A stretch of DNA of 64,000 nt from RPQJ01 sp963731105 (GCA_963731105.1 CAVSUM010000024.1:124001-188000); one strand, 5' to 3'; shown: positions 18,460 to 27,967, counted from the first letter of the stretch. Notes: generated from the letters alone by a model not told the origin. Made by a program: numbers and translations.

Positions 18460-19071
18460 TCAACGCAGGCCCTGCACGTACGAGGCCAGCGCGTCGATCT
18501 CCGCGTCGGTGAGGTGCGCGGCGACGTTGCGCATCATCTGGTTCGGGTCGGTCTGGCGCGTGCCGGCGCGGTAGGCCCGCAGCTGGTTGGCCACGTAGGT
18601 GGCGTGCTGGCCCTGGATCGAGGCATAGCCGGCCAGCGGGTTGCCGCGGCCGTTCGGGCCGTGGCAGCCGGTGCAGGGCATCACGCCGTTGTTGACGTTG
18701 CCGCCGCGGAAGATCTTCTGGCCGAGCGCCAGCTTGGACGGCTCGGTTTCGCCGCCGCGGACCTTCTGCGACGAGAAATACGCCGCCAGGTCCGCCATGT
18801 CCTCGTCGGACAGGATCATCGCCATCGGCGACATCAGGTCGTTCTGCCGCGCCCCCGACTTGAACGACTGCAGCTGGTGAACGATGTAGGAGCTGTGTTG
18901 CGCCGCGATGTTCGGCCATTCCGGGCTCGGGCTGTTGCCGTCCGGGCCGTGGCAGGCCATGCAGACCGCCGATTTGGCCTGGCCGGCCTCGGCCGATCCG
19001 GCAGCAGCGACAGGGGCGCTCCAACCGACAATGGCCACCAGCGACAGGGCGGCGACGAGCTTCGCGGTCAT
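18460..19071 (-). CDS. Dihaem cytochrome c4
   Basis: Periplasmic dihaem cytochrome that passes electrons to terminal oxidases. 203 residues: a signal peptide (LVAALSLVAIVGWSAPVAAA) and two homologous class I haem domains with CMACHGPDG and CTGCHGPNG sites, and later SPMAM and NQMMRNVAAHL segments as likely Met-ligand regions. The two-domain length is typical for c4. Divergent from engB, upstream of dsbA. Confidence 0.95.
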   Translation of the reverse strand: MTAKLVAALSLVAIVGWSAPVAAAGSAEAGQAKSAVCMACHGPDGNSPSPEWPNIAAQHSSYIVHQLQSFKSGARQNDLMSPMAMILSDEDMADLAAYFSSQKVRGGETEPSKLALGQKIFRGGNVNNGVMPCTGCHGPNGRGNPLAGYASIQGQHATYVANQLRAYRAGTRQTDPNQMMRNVAAHLTDAEIDALASYVQGLR

Positions 19072-19154
19072 AAAACCACTCCGAACGACAGGGGCGGGGA
19101 ACCCATGAATTGTACACTAACGTCCCTTCGCGACATCCGAGCACCCCACGGCCC

Positions 19155-19790
19155 ATGTCCGCATTCCCGCACGTCCGGTTCCTGACCAGCGCGCACGAGG
19201 TGCCGCAGTGCCCGCCCGACACCGGAGCCGAGGTCGCGGTGGCCGGCCGGTCGAACGCCGGCAAGTCGAGCGCCATCAATGCGATCGTCCAGCGCAAGGG
19301 TCTCGCCAAGACCAGCAAGACGCCGGGCGCCACCCGGCTGATCAACTTCTTCGAGCTCGAGCCGGGGCGCCGGCTGGTGGACCTGCCGGGCTACGGGTTT
19401 GCCGCAGTGCCTGGCCAGATGCGCCAGCACTGGGGCGCGCTGATCGAGGGATATTTCAAGCGCCGCACCTCGCTGCGAGGCGTGATCGTCGTGATGGACG
19501 TGCGCCATCCGATGACCGAGCACGACCAGACGATGCTGGCGCTGGCGACCGGCCAGTCGGTGCCGGTGCACATCGTGCTCACCAAGGCCGACAAGCTGGG
19601 ACGAGGGGCGGGTCGACAGGCCCAGGCCGCGGTGCAGAAGGCCGTGGGGCCCGGCACCACTGTGCAGCTGATGTCGGCGCTGAATGGAGACGGGGTCGGG
19701 GAGGCCCGCGGCGCGTTGCTGCGCCTGCTGGCGGCGCGCCCGGAAAAAGAAACCCCGGTGGGACCAGCGGATCCCACCGGGGCAAGTTAA
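19155..19790 (+). CDS. engB: Ribosome-biogenesis GTPase EngB/YsxC
   Basis: GTPase needed for 50S assembly. I take the ATG at 19155 (MSAFPHVRFLTSAHEVPQC) over an upstream ATG at 19110, because the family begins close to this block. G motifs: GRSNAGKSS (G1), the KTSKTPGATR switch region (G2), DLPGYGFA (G3), LTKADKL (G4). 211 residues, full length. Its last codons lie in a GC-rich hairpin (see 19743-19782). Divergent from cytochrome c4. Confidence 0.95.
   Translation: MSAFPHVRFLTSAHEVPQCPPDTGAEVAVAGRSNAGKSSAINAIVQRKGLAKTSKTPGATRLINFFELEPGRRLVDLPGYGFAAVPGQMRQHWGALIEGYFKRRTSLRGVIVVMDVRHPMTEHDQTMLALATGQSVPVHIVLTKADKLGRGAGRQAQAAVQKAVGPGTTVQLMSALNGDGVGEARGALLRLLAARPEKETPVGPADPTGAS
19743..19782 (-). 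terminator. Hairpin with minus-strand U-tract overlapping the engB 3' end
   Basis: CCCCGGTGGGA (19753-19763) pairs with TCCCACCGGGG (19772-19782), both inside the final codons of engB. On the minus strand it is followed by TTTCTTTTTC, so it reads as an intrinsic terminator for leftward transcription from the beta-barrel gene. On the plus strand there is no T-run. Confidence 0.6.
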
Positions 19791-20008
19791 ACCCGGCGTT
19801 GGGGGATGACCGGGCAGGCGGCGACCCAGGGAGGTAGGCCGGCGCCGAGCATCACAGGACGCTCGAAAATTTAGAGCAACGACCCTGGCGGAAGTTCCGC
19901 GGTTCTCACGGTACCCGCGTCCGCCGGTCGACTGTCAATTGAGATTGCGCAAAGCATTCACATCGGATCGATGCGAGCGATGTTTCTCAAATCAAAACTT
20001 ACAATCGA

Positions 20009-20539
20009 CTAAAGGAACGTCCACGTCACGCCGATCGAGAACAGGTCGGCGTCGGTACGGTCGAGGTCGAAGCGCTCGTACTCGGCCCGCAGGCTCAGCC
20101 CCCAGACGCGGAACTGGGCGCCGACGCCATAGGTGAGGTCGGTGCCGTCATCACTGCCGCTGCCGAAAGACTGTGACTTCACGTCGCCACTCCAGTCGAT
20201 GATGCCGGCACGGGCGAACAGGTCCACCGGGCCGACGGGCAGGAAACCAACTGCCGACAGCGATACACCGCTGGCGTCGGTTTCGATCCGGTCGCCTGCG
20301 ACATTGTCGTCACCGGAACCGAAGTCGACGTAATTGCCCTCGAGCGCCAGCCAGTCCAGGAAGCGCCAGCCGGCGATCAGCTTGAAGCCGGTCGAACTGG
20401 CGTCGAAGTCGATGCCGTCGTCCTGCACGCTGCTCTGGCCGATGCTGCCGCCGAGGTAGATGCCGTTGTCCACCGCTGCCGCGGGGAGGCTGGCGACCGC
20501 AAGGGACGCCGCGAGTCCAGCAAGAATGTGCTTGTGCAT
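20009..20539 (-). CDS. Small outer-membrane beta-barrel protein
   Basis: 176 residues from the ATG at 20539. There is a signal peptide (ILAGLAASLAVASLPAAA) and then alternating beta strands of OmpA/OmpX-like porin type. Typical strands are NGIYLGGSIGQSS, GFKLIAGWRF and the terminal DLFSIGVTWTFL ending in Phe-Leu, close to the usual BAM recognition end. Loops are Asp/Gly-rich. Specific function unknown. The 218-bp gap to engB holds no gene I can see and is notably less GC-rich. Confidence 0.8.
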   Translation of the reverse strand: MHKHILAGLAASLAVASLPAAAVDNGIYLGGSIGQSSVQDDGIDFDASSTGFKLIAGWRFLDWLALEGNYVDFGSGDDNVAGDRIETDASGVSLSAVGFLPVGPVDLFARAGIIDWSGDVKSQSFGSGSDDGTDLTYGVGAQFRVWGLSLRAEYERFDLDRTDADLFSIGVTWTFL

Positions 20540-20611
20540 GTGGACTGAAGCTCCTGTGGTGTGCGGCCGGCGCAGCGCCGCCGTCATGGCATTGGACCGC
20601 GGCCAACCGAT

Positions 20612-23376
20612 TCAGTGCGCCGCGTCCCAGTGCGGGCCGCTACCCACGTCGACCTTGAGCGGCACGCGCAGTTGCGCCGCCGCCGCCATGCGCTGGCGCA
20701 GCCCGGCCTCGACCTCGGCCACCGCGTCGGCGCGTACTTCGAGCACCAGTTCGTCATGCACCTGCATGACCAGTCGCGCCGCAACCTGCCCGCCCGCCAG
20801 CCACGCATGCACCTGGATCATCGCGCGCTTGATGATGTCCGCCGCTGTGCCCTGCATCGGCGCGTTGATGGCGCTGCGCTCGGCGTACTGGCGCAACTGC
20901 TGGTTGCGCGAGCGGATGTCGGGCAGGTACAGGCGCCGTCCGAACACCGTCTCGATGAAACCCTGCTCGCGGGCCAGGCTGCGCGTCTCGTCCATGTAGC
21001 GCTTCACGCCGGGATAGCGCTCGAAGTAGAGGTCGACGTACTTCTGCGCAGCGCCGCGCTCGATGCCGAGCTGGCGCGCCAGACCGAACGCCGACATGCC
21101 GTAGATCAGTCCGAAGTTGATCGCCTTGGCCGCGCGGCGCTGGTCGGGCGTGACCGCGGCGGGCTCGGCGCCGAACACCTCGGCCGCGGTGGCCTGGTGG
21201 ATGTCGCGGTCCTCGGCGAACGCCCGCAACAGGCTCGCGTCACCCGACAGATGCGCCATGATCCTGAGTTCGATCTGCGAGTAGTCGGCCGCCATCAGCA
21301 CGTGCCCCGGCGGCGCGATGAACGCCTGGCGGATGCGCCGGCCTTCCGGCGTGCGCACCGGGATGTTCTGCAGGTTGGGATCGATCGATGACAGCCGACC
21401 GGTCGCGGCCACCGCCTGGTGATAGGAAGTGTGCACGCGCCCGGTGCGTGGATCGACCTGTCCCGGCAGCTTGTCGGTGTAGGTGGACTTGAGCTTCGCG
21501 AGGCCGCGGTACTCGAGGATGATGCGCGGCAGCTCGTGTTCGCCGGCGAGTTCCTCGAGCACGTCCTCGGCGGTCGAGGGCTGCCCGGTCGCGGTCTTGC
21601 GCTGCACCGGCAGGCCGAGCTTGCCGAACAGCACGTCCTGCAGTTGCTTCGGCGAGTCGAGGTTGAAGGTCACGCCGGCCGCTGCGTGCGCCGACTGTTC
21701 GAGCGTGAGCAGGCTCTGCGCGATTTCGTGGCTCTGCTTGCGCAGCATCGCCGTGTCGATCAGCACACCGAGGTGCTCCATGTCGAGCAGCACCGGCACC
21801 AGCGGCTGTTCGATCTCCTCGTACAGCTGCTTCAGGCGCGGCAGGAGCTCGAGCTGCGCCCACAGCGTGCGGTGCAGCTGCAGCGACACGTCGGAATCCT
21901 CGGCGGAATACTCCGCGGCGCGCTCGATCGGCACCTCGGCGAACGGCAGCTGCTTGGCGCCCTTGCCGGCGACGTCCTCGTAGTGAATCGTGTCGACGCC
22001 CAGGTAGAGCTTGGCGACGGAGTCGAGATCGTGGCGCGTCGCCGTGCTGTTCAGCACGTACGACTCGAGCATCGAGTCGTAGCGCATGCCCCGCAACTCG
22101 ATGCCGTGGTTGCGCAGCACGTGTGCGTCGTACTTGAGGTGGTGCCCGAGCTTGGCGCGATCTGCGTCCTCGAGCAGCGGCGCGAGCCTGTGCAGCACCG
22201 CCTGGCGGTCGAGCTGCCCGGGCGCGCCGGGATAGGTGTGCGCGAGCGGCACGTACGCCGCGTGGCCCGGCTCGTCACAGAACGACACGCCGACGATTTC
22301 CGCCTGCATGTAGTCGAGCGAGGTGGTCTCGGTGTCGAACGCGAACACGTCGGCCGCGCGCAGTCGTTGCAGCCACTCGTCGAGCTGCGCCTCGGTGAGG
22401 ATGGTGTCGTAGTGGCGGGGAATTCCCTCTCCCGACCCTCTCCCGCTCCAGCGGGAGAGGGTGGCCGGAGGCCGGGTGAGGGCTCTCGCGAGGGCTCCGG
22501 CGCGGGCGGCGCCTCGATGCCGCCGCCCGGCAACTGCCGCAGCAATGAGCGCAGCTCGAGCTGCGAGTACAGCTCGCGGAGCCGTTCCACGTCGGGCGCG
22601 CGGCGGCCGAGGTCGCCGGGCTGCAGCGGGAGGTCGAGCGTGCAGTCGATGGTCGCGAGCCGGCGCGACAGCGCGAGGTCGTCGATGTGCGCGCGCAGGC
22701 TCTCGCCCACCTTGCCCTCGATCTCGTCCTGGTGCGCCAGCAGGTTGTCGACCGTCGTGTACTGGTTGAGCCACTTCGCCGCGGTTTTCGGCCCGACCTT
22801 CGGCACGCCCGGGATGTTGTCGGAGGCGTCGCCCACCAGCGCGAGGTAGTCGACGATCTGCTCGGGGTATACGTCGAACTTGATCTTCACGCCGGCCCGG
22901 TCGAGCGACGAGTCGGTCATGGTGTTGACCAGCGTGACGCGGTCGTCCACCAGCTGCGCCATGTCCTTGTCGCCGGTGGAGATGATCACGCGCATGCCGG
23001 CGTCGGCCGCGCGGCGGGCGAGCGTGCCGATCACGTCGTCCGCCTCGACGCCGGGCACTCGCAACAGCGGCAGGCCCTGCGCCTCGACGGCGGCGATCAG
23101 CGGGTCGACCTGTGCGCGCAGGTCGTCGGGCATCGGCGGCCGGTGCGCCTTGTACTCGGCGAACAACTCGTCGCGGAATGTCTTGCCGGGCGCGTCGAAC
23201 ACCACGCCGATCAGCGGCGGGTCCTGCTCCTTCAGCAGCTTGGCGAGCATGTTGAGCACGCCGAGGACGGCCCCGGTGGGCTCGCCCCGGGCGTTGGTGA
23301 GCGGTGGCAGCGCGTGGAACGCCCGGTACAGGTAGGACGAGCCGTCCACCAGCACCAGCGTGCGCGGTTCAGCCAC
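20612..23376 (-). CDS. polA: DNA polymerase I (frame break in inter-domain linker)
   Basis: Repair and Okazaki-processing polymerase. Order: 5'-3' exonuclease domain (LVDGSSYLYRAFHALP, VEADDVIGTLA, GDASDNIPGVPKVG), a linker of about 40 residues encoded by a REP-like element, a 3'-5' exonuclease domain with the active DxE motif FAFDTETTSLD, and the polymerase domain (MAADYSQIELRIMAHLSGD, KAINFGLIYGMSAFGLA, QVHDELVLEV). The frame changes once within about 22420-22520; both frames stay open through the repeat, so the exact base cannot be fixed. Joined length about 921 residues. The start overlaps the lptM stop by 8 nt. Confidence 0.94.
22425..22482. repeat. REP-like palindrome inside the polA coding region
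   Basis: CCCTCTCCCGC (22436-22446) with GCGGGAGAGGG (22451-22461), flanked by CCGGAGGCCGGGTGAGGG. Same family as the elements at 1155 and 15061, but here within a gene. It encodes the segment between the two exonuclease domains of DNA polymerase I (residues reading PGLRPPSPAGAGEGR in one frame). Confidence 0.8.
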
Positions 23377-23605
23377 GGGTGCCGGGCCCGGTAGGCGGCG
23401 GGGCCTGCGGTGGCGAAGGTGCGGGCGTCGCCGATGCCGGCGGTGCGGTAGCCGGCTCGGCCGGCGTCGCCGGTGGGGTCGTGCCGGGCGCGGGCCGCAC
23501 GACCACCTCGCCGGTCTTCTCCGGCAAATACAGTGGACCCTTCAACCCGCAGCCCGACGCGGCAACCACCAGCGCGCACAGGCTCGCCGCGGCCAGCTGC
23601 TTCAT
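23369..23605 (-). CDS. lptM: LPS-assembly lipoprotein LptM (YifL-like)
   Basis: 78-residue lipoprotein with signal peptide and lipobox ending VVAASGCGLKGPLYLP. The CGLKGPLY block is the family hallmark, and the rest is a Pro/Ala/Thr-rich tail. LptM assists oxidation and assembly of the LptD translocon in the outer membrane. Its start overlaps the thioesterase stop (ATGA) and its end overlaps the start of polA, an unusual place for a gene more often next to lysA. Confidence 0.85.
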   Translation of the reverse strand: MKQLAAASLCALVVAASGCGLKGPLYLPEKTGEVVVRPAPGTTPPATPAEPATAPPASATPAPSPPQAPPPTGPGTRG

Positions 23606-24057
23606 GCCTTGTCCTCCGCGAGCAATTTCGGCTGGGCGGCTTCGACCACGGCCACCGTGAAGCGCGAGATACAGGTCAACTTGCCGCGCTCGTCCTCGAT
23701 GCGGATTTCCCAGACGTGCGAGCGGGCGCCCAAGTGGATCGGGCGCGCCGTACCCATCACGCGGCCGCTGCGTGCGGAACGGATGTGGTTGGCGTTGATC
23801 TCCTGGCCGACACAGTAGAAGCGCGAGGCGTCGACGCAGCAGTTGGCGCCCACGCTGCCGAGCGTCTCGGCCAGGGTGACCGAAGCGCCGCCATGCAGCA
23901 GGCCGAACGGCTGCACCGTGCGGTGATCGACCGGCATTGACGCCCGCAGGTAATCGGGCCCGATCTCCGCGAAGCGGATGTCGAGGTGTTCGGACATGCT
24001 GCCCAGCGATTGCCGGTCCAGCTCCTCCAGGGTGATCGGTCGATACCAGATGCTCAT
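23602..24057 (-). CDS. Hotdog-fold acyl-CoA thioesterase (EntH/MenI-like)
   Basis: 151 residues, single hotdog domain. Family signatures seen are the opening IWYRPITLEELDRQS, the MPVDHRTVQPFGLLHGGAS block (His and catalytic acidic position in the LHGG..LAETLGS helix) and the strand with NANHIRSARSG. The substrate could be 1,4-dihydroxy-2-naphthoyl-CoA, an aryl carrier thioester or a stray aromatic acyl-CoA. The divergent acyl-CoA dehydrogenase favours a general acyl-CoA role. Coupled to lptM by ATGA. Confidence 0.85.
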   Translation of the reverse strand: MSIWYRPITLEELDRQSLGSMSEHLDIRFAEIGPDYLRASMPVDHRTVQPFGLLHGGASVTLAETLGSVGANCCVDASRFYCVGQEINANHIRSARSGRVMGTARPIHLGARSHVWEIRIEDERGKLTCISRFTVAVVEAAQPKLLAEDKA

Positions 24058-24195
24058 CGGCGCCTCGCGGGTAGGATCTGGAATTGTACCCTCGCAGGGC
24101 GGCCGGGCAGCGCACGCCGCGCTGTACGCGCATGGCGCCCGGAGGGCCGAAGAGGCAGAATTGCTGCAGAGCAAAAGACCCAGCGGAGCAGACCC

Positions 24196-25977
24196 ATGAC
24201 CGATTACCAGGCCCCCGTCCGGCAGATGCGCTTCACGATCGACCACCTGGCCGATTTCCCGGCCGTGGCGGCGCTGCCCGACTTCTCCGCCGTGGACGGC
24301 GACACCATCGAAGCCGTGCTCGGCGAGGCGGCCAAGTTTGCGGGCAGCGTGCTCGCGCCGATCAACTGGCTCGGCGACCAGCAGGGCGTCAAGGTCGTCG
24401 ACGACGCGGTGCAGGTGCCGCGGGAATTCACCGACGCCTACAAGCAGTTCTGCGAGGCTGGCTGGCCGGGTATCGCCTCGAACCCCGAGTTCGGCGGCCA
24501 GGGGATGCCGAAGACCTTGTCGCTGGCCTGCGACGAGATGTGGGCGGCCGCCAACGTGGCCTTCGCGCTCTGCCCGGAACTGTCGCAGGGCGCGATCCTC
24601 GCCATGGATCGCCACGCCACCGATGAACTGAAGCAGACCTACCTCGAGAAACTCGTCTCTGGCCAGTGGGCGGGCACCATGTGCCTCACCGAGCCGCAAG
24701 CGGGCTCCGACCTGGCGGCGCTCACCAGCAAGGCCGAGCCCCGGGGCGATCACTACCTGGTCAGCGGCAGCAAGATCTACATCACCTGGGGCGACCACCC
24801 CATGGCCGAGAACATCATCCACCTCGTGCTCGCGCGCCTGCCGGACGCGCCGCCGGGCATCAAGGGCATCTCGCTGTTCGTGGTGCCGAAATACCGGCTC
24901 AATGCCGACGGCACGCCGGGCGAGTTCAACGACGTCATCCCGGTGTCGGTCGAGCACAAGATGGGCATCCACGCGAGCCCGACCTGCGTGCTCGCGTTCG
25001 GCGGCAAGGGCGGCGCGGTCGGTTACCTCGTCGGCAAGCCGAACGAGGGCTTGGCCGCGATGTTCACGATGATGAACTACATGCGGCTCGGCGTCGGTGC
25101 GCAGGGCGTCGGGCTGGCTGATCGCTCTTATCAGAAGTCGGTGGCCTACGCGCGCGATCGCGTGCAGGGCCGCGCGCCGGGCGAGAAGGGCCGCGTGGCG
25201 ATCATCCGCCACCCGGACGTGCGGCGCATGCTGCTGCTGATGCGCTCGCTGACCCAGGCCTCGCGCGCCATCTGCTACTACACGGCCTCGTGCCTCGATC
25301 GCGCCGCACACGGCACGGATGCCGAGTCCGTCGGCCACTGGCAGGCGCGCGCCGACCTGATGACGCCGATCGCCAAGGCCTGGTGCACCGAGGCCGCGCA
25401 GGAGGCGACCGAACTCGGGGTGCAGGTGCACGGCGGCATGGGCTACGTCGAGGAGACCGGGGTCGCGCAGTTCTACCGCGACGCACGCATCGCCTCGATC
25501 TACGAAGGCACCAACGGCATCCAGGCGATCGACCTCGTCGGTCGCAAGCTGCTGCGCGACGGTGGTGCCACCGTGGCGGCGTTCGTCAGCGACATGCGCG
25601 GCGTCGATGCGCCGCTCGCCAACGCGGGCGACGGCTTCGCGGCATTGCGCAAGGCCATGGCCCGCGCGCTGGACGAACTGGTGCAGTGCTCCAGCTACCT
25701 GCTCACGGCCGAGAAGAAGGACCCGGAGCTGGTGAGTGCCGCAGCCTTCGATTACATGATGCTGATCGGCACGGTGATCGGCGGCTGGCAGCTGGCGCGC
25801 GGCGCGCTGGTGGCGACGGAGCAACTCGCCGCGGGCGGCGACAAGGCTTTCCTGCAGGCGCAGGTGGTGATGGCACAGTTCTACGGCGAACGCGTCTTGC
25901 CGCGCTGCACCGGCTATGCGGCCGGGGTGCAGGCCGGCAGCGCGTCGACGATGGCGCTCGCCGTCGAGAACTTCTGA
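24196..25977 (+). CDS. Acyl-CoA dehydrogenase, long (about 590 aa) type
   Basis: FAD-linked desaturase of acyl-CoA thioesters, 593 residues, longer than the 380-residue core because of the extra C-terminal domain of the DmdC/AidB-like branch. Seen: an N-terminal helical domain, MCLTEPQAGSDLAAL (middle-domain flavin site), the GVQVHGGMGYVEETGVAQFY flavin-loop, IYEGTNGIQAIDLVGRKL near the catalytic Glu, and a C-terminal helical bundle from about 470. Substrate unknown: a methylthiopropanoyl- or medium-chain acyl-CoA are both possible. Intact. Divergent from the thioesterase, followed by ubiC. Confidence 0.9.
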   Translation: MTDYQAPVRQMRFTIDHLADFPAVAALPDFSAVDGDTIEAVLGEAAKFAGSVLAPINWLGDQQGVKVVDDAVQVPREFTDAYKQFCEAGWPGIASNPEFGGQGMPKTLSLACDEMWAAANVAFALCPELSQGAILAMDRHATDELKQTYLEKLVSGQWAGTMCLTEPQAGSDLAALTSKAEPRGDHYLVSGSKIYITWGDHPMAENIIHLVLARLPDAPPGIKGISLFVVPKYRLNADGTPGEFNDVIPVSVEHKMGIHASPTCVLAFGGKGGAVGYLVGKPNEGLAAMFTMMNYMRLGVGAQGVGLADRSYQKSVAYARDRVQGRAPGEKGRVAIIRHPDVRRMLLLMRSLTQASRAICYYTASCLDRAAHGTDAESVGHWQARADLMTPIAKAWCTEAAQEATELGVQVHGGMGYVEETGVAQFYRDARIASIYEGTNGIQAIDLVGRKLLRDGGATVAAFVSDMRGVDAPLANAGDGFAALRKAMARALDELVQCSSYLLTAEKKDPELVSAAAFDYMMLIGTVIGGWQLARGALVATEQLAAGGDKAFLQAQVVMAQFYGERVLPRCTGYAAGVQAGSASTMALAVENF

Positions 25978-25994
25978 GCCGGCTTCCGGCCGCC

Positions 25995-26570
25995 ATGGCG
26001 CAGCCGCTGCTCGATGCCGTCGTTCCCGCCGCTGCGGCGGGCGTCGGCGACGGTTGGCAGGCATTCGAGGAATGCCGCGGGCGCGTGCCGGCGTCGCTGG
26101 TTCCCTGGCTGACCGAGCCGGGGCTGCTCACGGCGCGTGTGCGCGCCGCCTGCGGAGCGGCCACGCAACTGCGCATGCTGCGCCTCGAGCCGGCGCCGCT
26201 CGACCTGGCGCTGGCACGCCGCCTGGGCGTGGACGATGCGACCTGCCTGTTGCGCGAGATCGAGTTCACCTGCGGCACACGCCGCTGGATCTTCGCCCAG
26301 TCGGTGTTGCCGCAGTCGACGGTCCGGCAGCATCCGTGGCTGCGCGAGCTGGGCGACCGCGGCCTCGGCGAGTCGCTGAACGCCGTCGCCGAAGTGCGCC
26401 GCGAGCCGCTCGAGTTCCTCGAACTCGCGGCGAGCCATCCACTGGCGCGGGCGGCCGGCGCCGTGGAGTCTGCTGCGCCGCTGTGGGCACGCCGCGCCGT
26501 GTACCGGCTGGGCGGCTGGCCGATCCTGGTGCAGGAGGTGTTCCTGCCGGCGCTGGGCCATAGCGACTGA
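25995..26570 (+). CDS. ubiC: Chorismate pyruvate-lyase
   Basis: Converts chorismate to 4-hydroxybenzoate and pyruvate, the first step to ubiquinone. 191 residues. The conserved C-terminal half is clear: CLLREIEFTCGTRRWIFAQS (with the substrate-contacting Arg), VLPQST, LWARRAVYRLGG and ILVQEVFLPA with the active-site Glu. The N-terminal half is divergent. It lacks ubiA beside it and instead sits between an acyl-CoA dehydrogenase and an FAH-family hydrolase. Confidence 0.87.
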   Translation: MAQPLLDAVVPAAAAGVGDGWQAFEECRGRVPASLVPWLTEPGLLTARVRAACGAATQLRMLRLEPAPLDLALARRLGVDDATCLLREIEFTCGTRRWIFAQSVLPQSTVRQHPWLRELGDRGLGESLNAVAEVRREPLEFLELAASHPLARAAGAVESAAPLWARRAVYRLGGWPILVQEVFLPALGHSD

Positions 26571-26590
26571 GCGGGTCGCAAGGAGATCCC

Positions 26591-27277
26591 ATGACGATGG
26601 TCATTCCCCCCGTCACGCAGCCGACCGTCGAAGTGGCCGGCACCGAAGCGCGATTTCCCGTGCATCGCATCTACTGCGTCGGGCGCAACTACGCCAAGCA
26701 CGCACGCGAGATGGGAATGGATCCGGACCGCGAGCCGCCGTTCTTCTTCTCGAAGCCGGCCGATGCGCTGGTGCCGAACGGCACTCCGGTGCCGTACCCG
26801 CCGCGCACGGCCAACCTGCATCACGAGATCGAGCTGGTGGTGGCGATCGGCGCGGGAGGCCGCGACATCCCGCTCGACAACGCGCTGGCGCACGTCTACG
26901 GCTACGCGGTCGGCAACGACCTGACGCGGCGCGACCTGCAGTTCGCCGCGCGCGAGCAGGGTCGGCCGTGGGACGTCGCCAAGGGCTTCGACTGCTCGGC
27001 ACCGGTGAGCGCGATCCGGCCGGCCGCGGAGATGGGTCATCTCGACCGCGGCACGATCTGGCTCGAGGTGAACGGCGAGCCGCGCCAGCGCGCGAACCTG
27101 TCCGAGATGATCTGGAGCGTGCCCGAGATCGTCGCCGAACTGTCGACCTATTTCGAGCTGCGACCCGGCGACCTGATCTTCACCGGCACGCCCGAGGGCG
27201 TGGGTGCCGTGCGCCGCGGCGACAGCCTCGTCGGCGGCATCGACGGACTCGAGACGCTGCGTACCACGATCGTCTGA
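26591..27277 (+). CDS. Fumarylacetoacetate/fumarylpyruvate hydrolase family enzyme
   Basis: FAH-fold hydrolase, 228 residues. It opens with IYCVGRNYAKHAREMG. The metal-binding block NLHHEIELVVAIG supplies two Glu ligands, with the Asp later in YGYAVGNDLTRRDLQ. The end has DLIFTGTPEGVGAV. Length and motifs match fumarylpyruvate hydrolase (gentisate pathway) and FAHD1-type acylpyruvases or oxaloacetate decarboxylases. The isomerase gene 28 nt downstream favours an acylpyruvate cleavage role. Confidence 0.88.
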   Translation: MTMVIPPVTQPTVEVAGTEARFPVHRIYCVGRNYAKHAREMGMDPDREPPFFFSKPADALVPNGTPVPYPPRTANLHHEIELVVAIGAGGRDIPLDNALAHVYGYAVGNDLTRRDLQFAAREQGRPWDVAKGFDCSAPVSAIRPAAEMGHLDRGTIWLEVNGEPRQRANLSEMIWSVPEIVAELSTYFELRPGDLIFTGTPEGVGAVRRGDSLVGGIDGLETLRTTIV

Positions 27278-27305
27278 GCGCCGGCCGGCGCGGGGGGGAG
27301 GCGCC

Positions 27306-27955
27306 ATGGCGCTCAGGCTCTACACTTACTGGCGCAGCTCGGCAGCATTCCGCGTGCGCATTGCACTGGCGCTGAAGGGGCTCGACTACGAGTCGATCCC
27401 GCGGCACCTGCTGCGCGACGGTGGCGAGCATCGCCGTGCCGACTACCTGGCACTGAATCCGCAGGGACTGGTGCCCGCGCTCGAGCACGACGGCACGGTG
27501 ATCACCCAGTCGCTCGCGATCTGCGAGTATCTCGAGGAGGTGTTCCCGCGGCCCGCGCTGCTGCCGTCGAGCCCGGCCGACCGGGCTGTGGTGCGCGCGA
27601 TGGCGCTCGTGGTCGCCTGCGACGTGCATCCGCTCAACAACCTCGGCGTGCAGCAATACCTGCGCGGCGAAATCGGTGCCACCGACGAGGCGGTCGCACA
27701 GTGGGTGCGGCACTGGATCGCGCGCGGCTTCAGCGCGCTCGAGCAGCTGTTCGCGCGCCATTCGATCGACGGCCGTCACTGCTTCGGCACGGGCGTGACC
27801 TCGCCGACGCGTTCCTCGTGCCGCAGGTGTACAACTCGCGCCGCGCCCAGCTCGACCTCGCGCCCTATCCGCGGCTGGCGGCGATCACGCAGCACCTCGA
27901 ATCGCTGCCGGCCTTCGCAGCCGCCCGCCCCGAATCCCAACCCGATGCAGAATGA
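27306..27955 (+). CDS. maiA: Maleylacetoacetate/maleylpyruvate isomerase, zeta-class GST (frame break)
   Basis: Glutathione-dependent cis-trans isomerase. The thioredoxin-like domain holds YTYWRSSAAFRVRIALALKG (the SSA(S/A)-type active loop) and the GSH site near GLVPALEHDG and TQSLAICEYLEE. The all-helical domain contains CDVHPLNNLGVQQYL. The frame shifts near 27790-27800 at GTGRDL, and the tail LADAFLVPQVYNSRR to the stop is in the next frame. Joined length about 216 residues. With the upstream FAH enzyme it forms a two-step ring-cleavage module for homogentisate or gentisate products; no dioxygenase is in view. Confidence 0.88.
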
Positions 27956-27967
27956 GGAGCCCATCCC

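Noticed and set aside
22420..22520. Programmed ribosomal frameshift in polA
   Set aside because: No slippery heptamer or downstream pseudoknot of the usual kind. The shift type matches the many other single-base breaks in the window.
23602..26064. Leftward open frame of 820 codons across the acyl-CoA dehydrogenase
   Set aside because: Its C-terminal 151 codons are the real thioesterase. The rest is the antisense of a well-supported dehydrogenase and is Arg/His-rich, as GC-rich shadows are.
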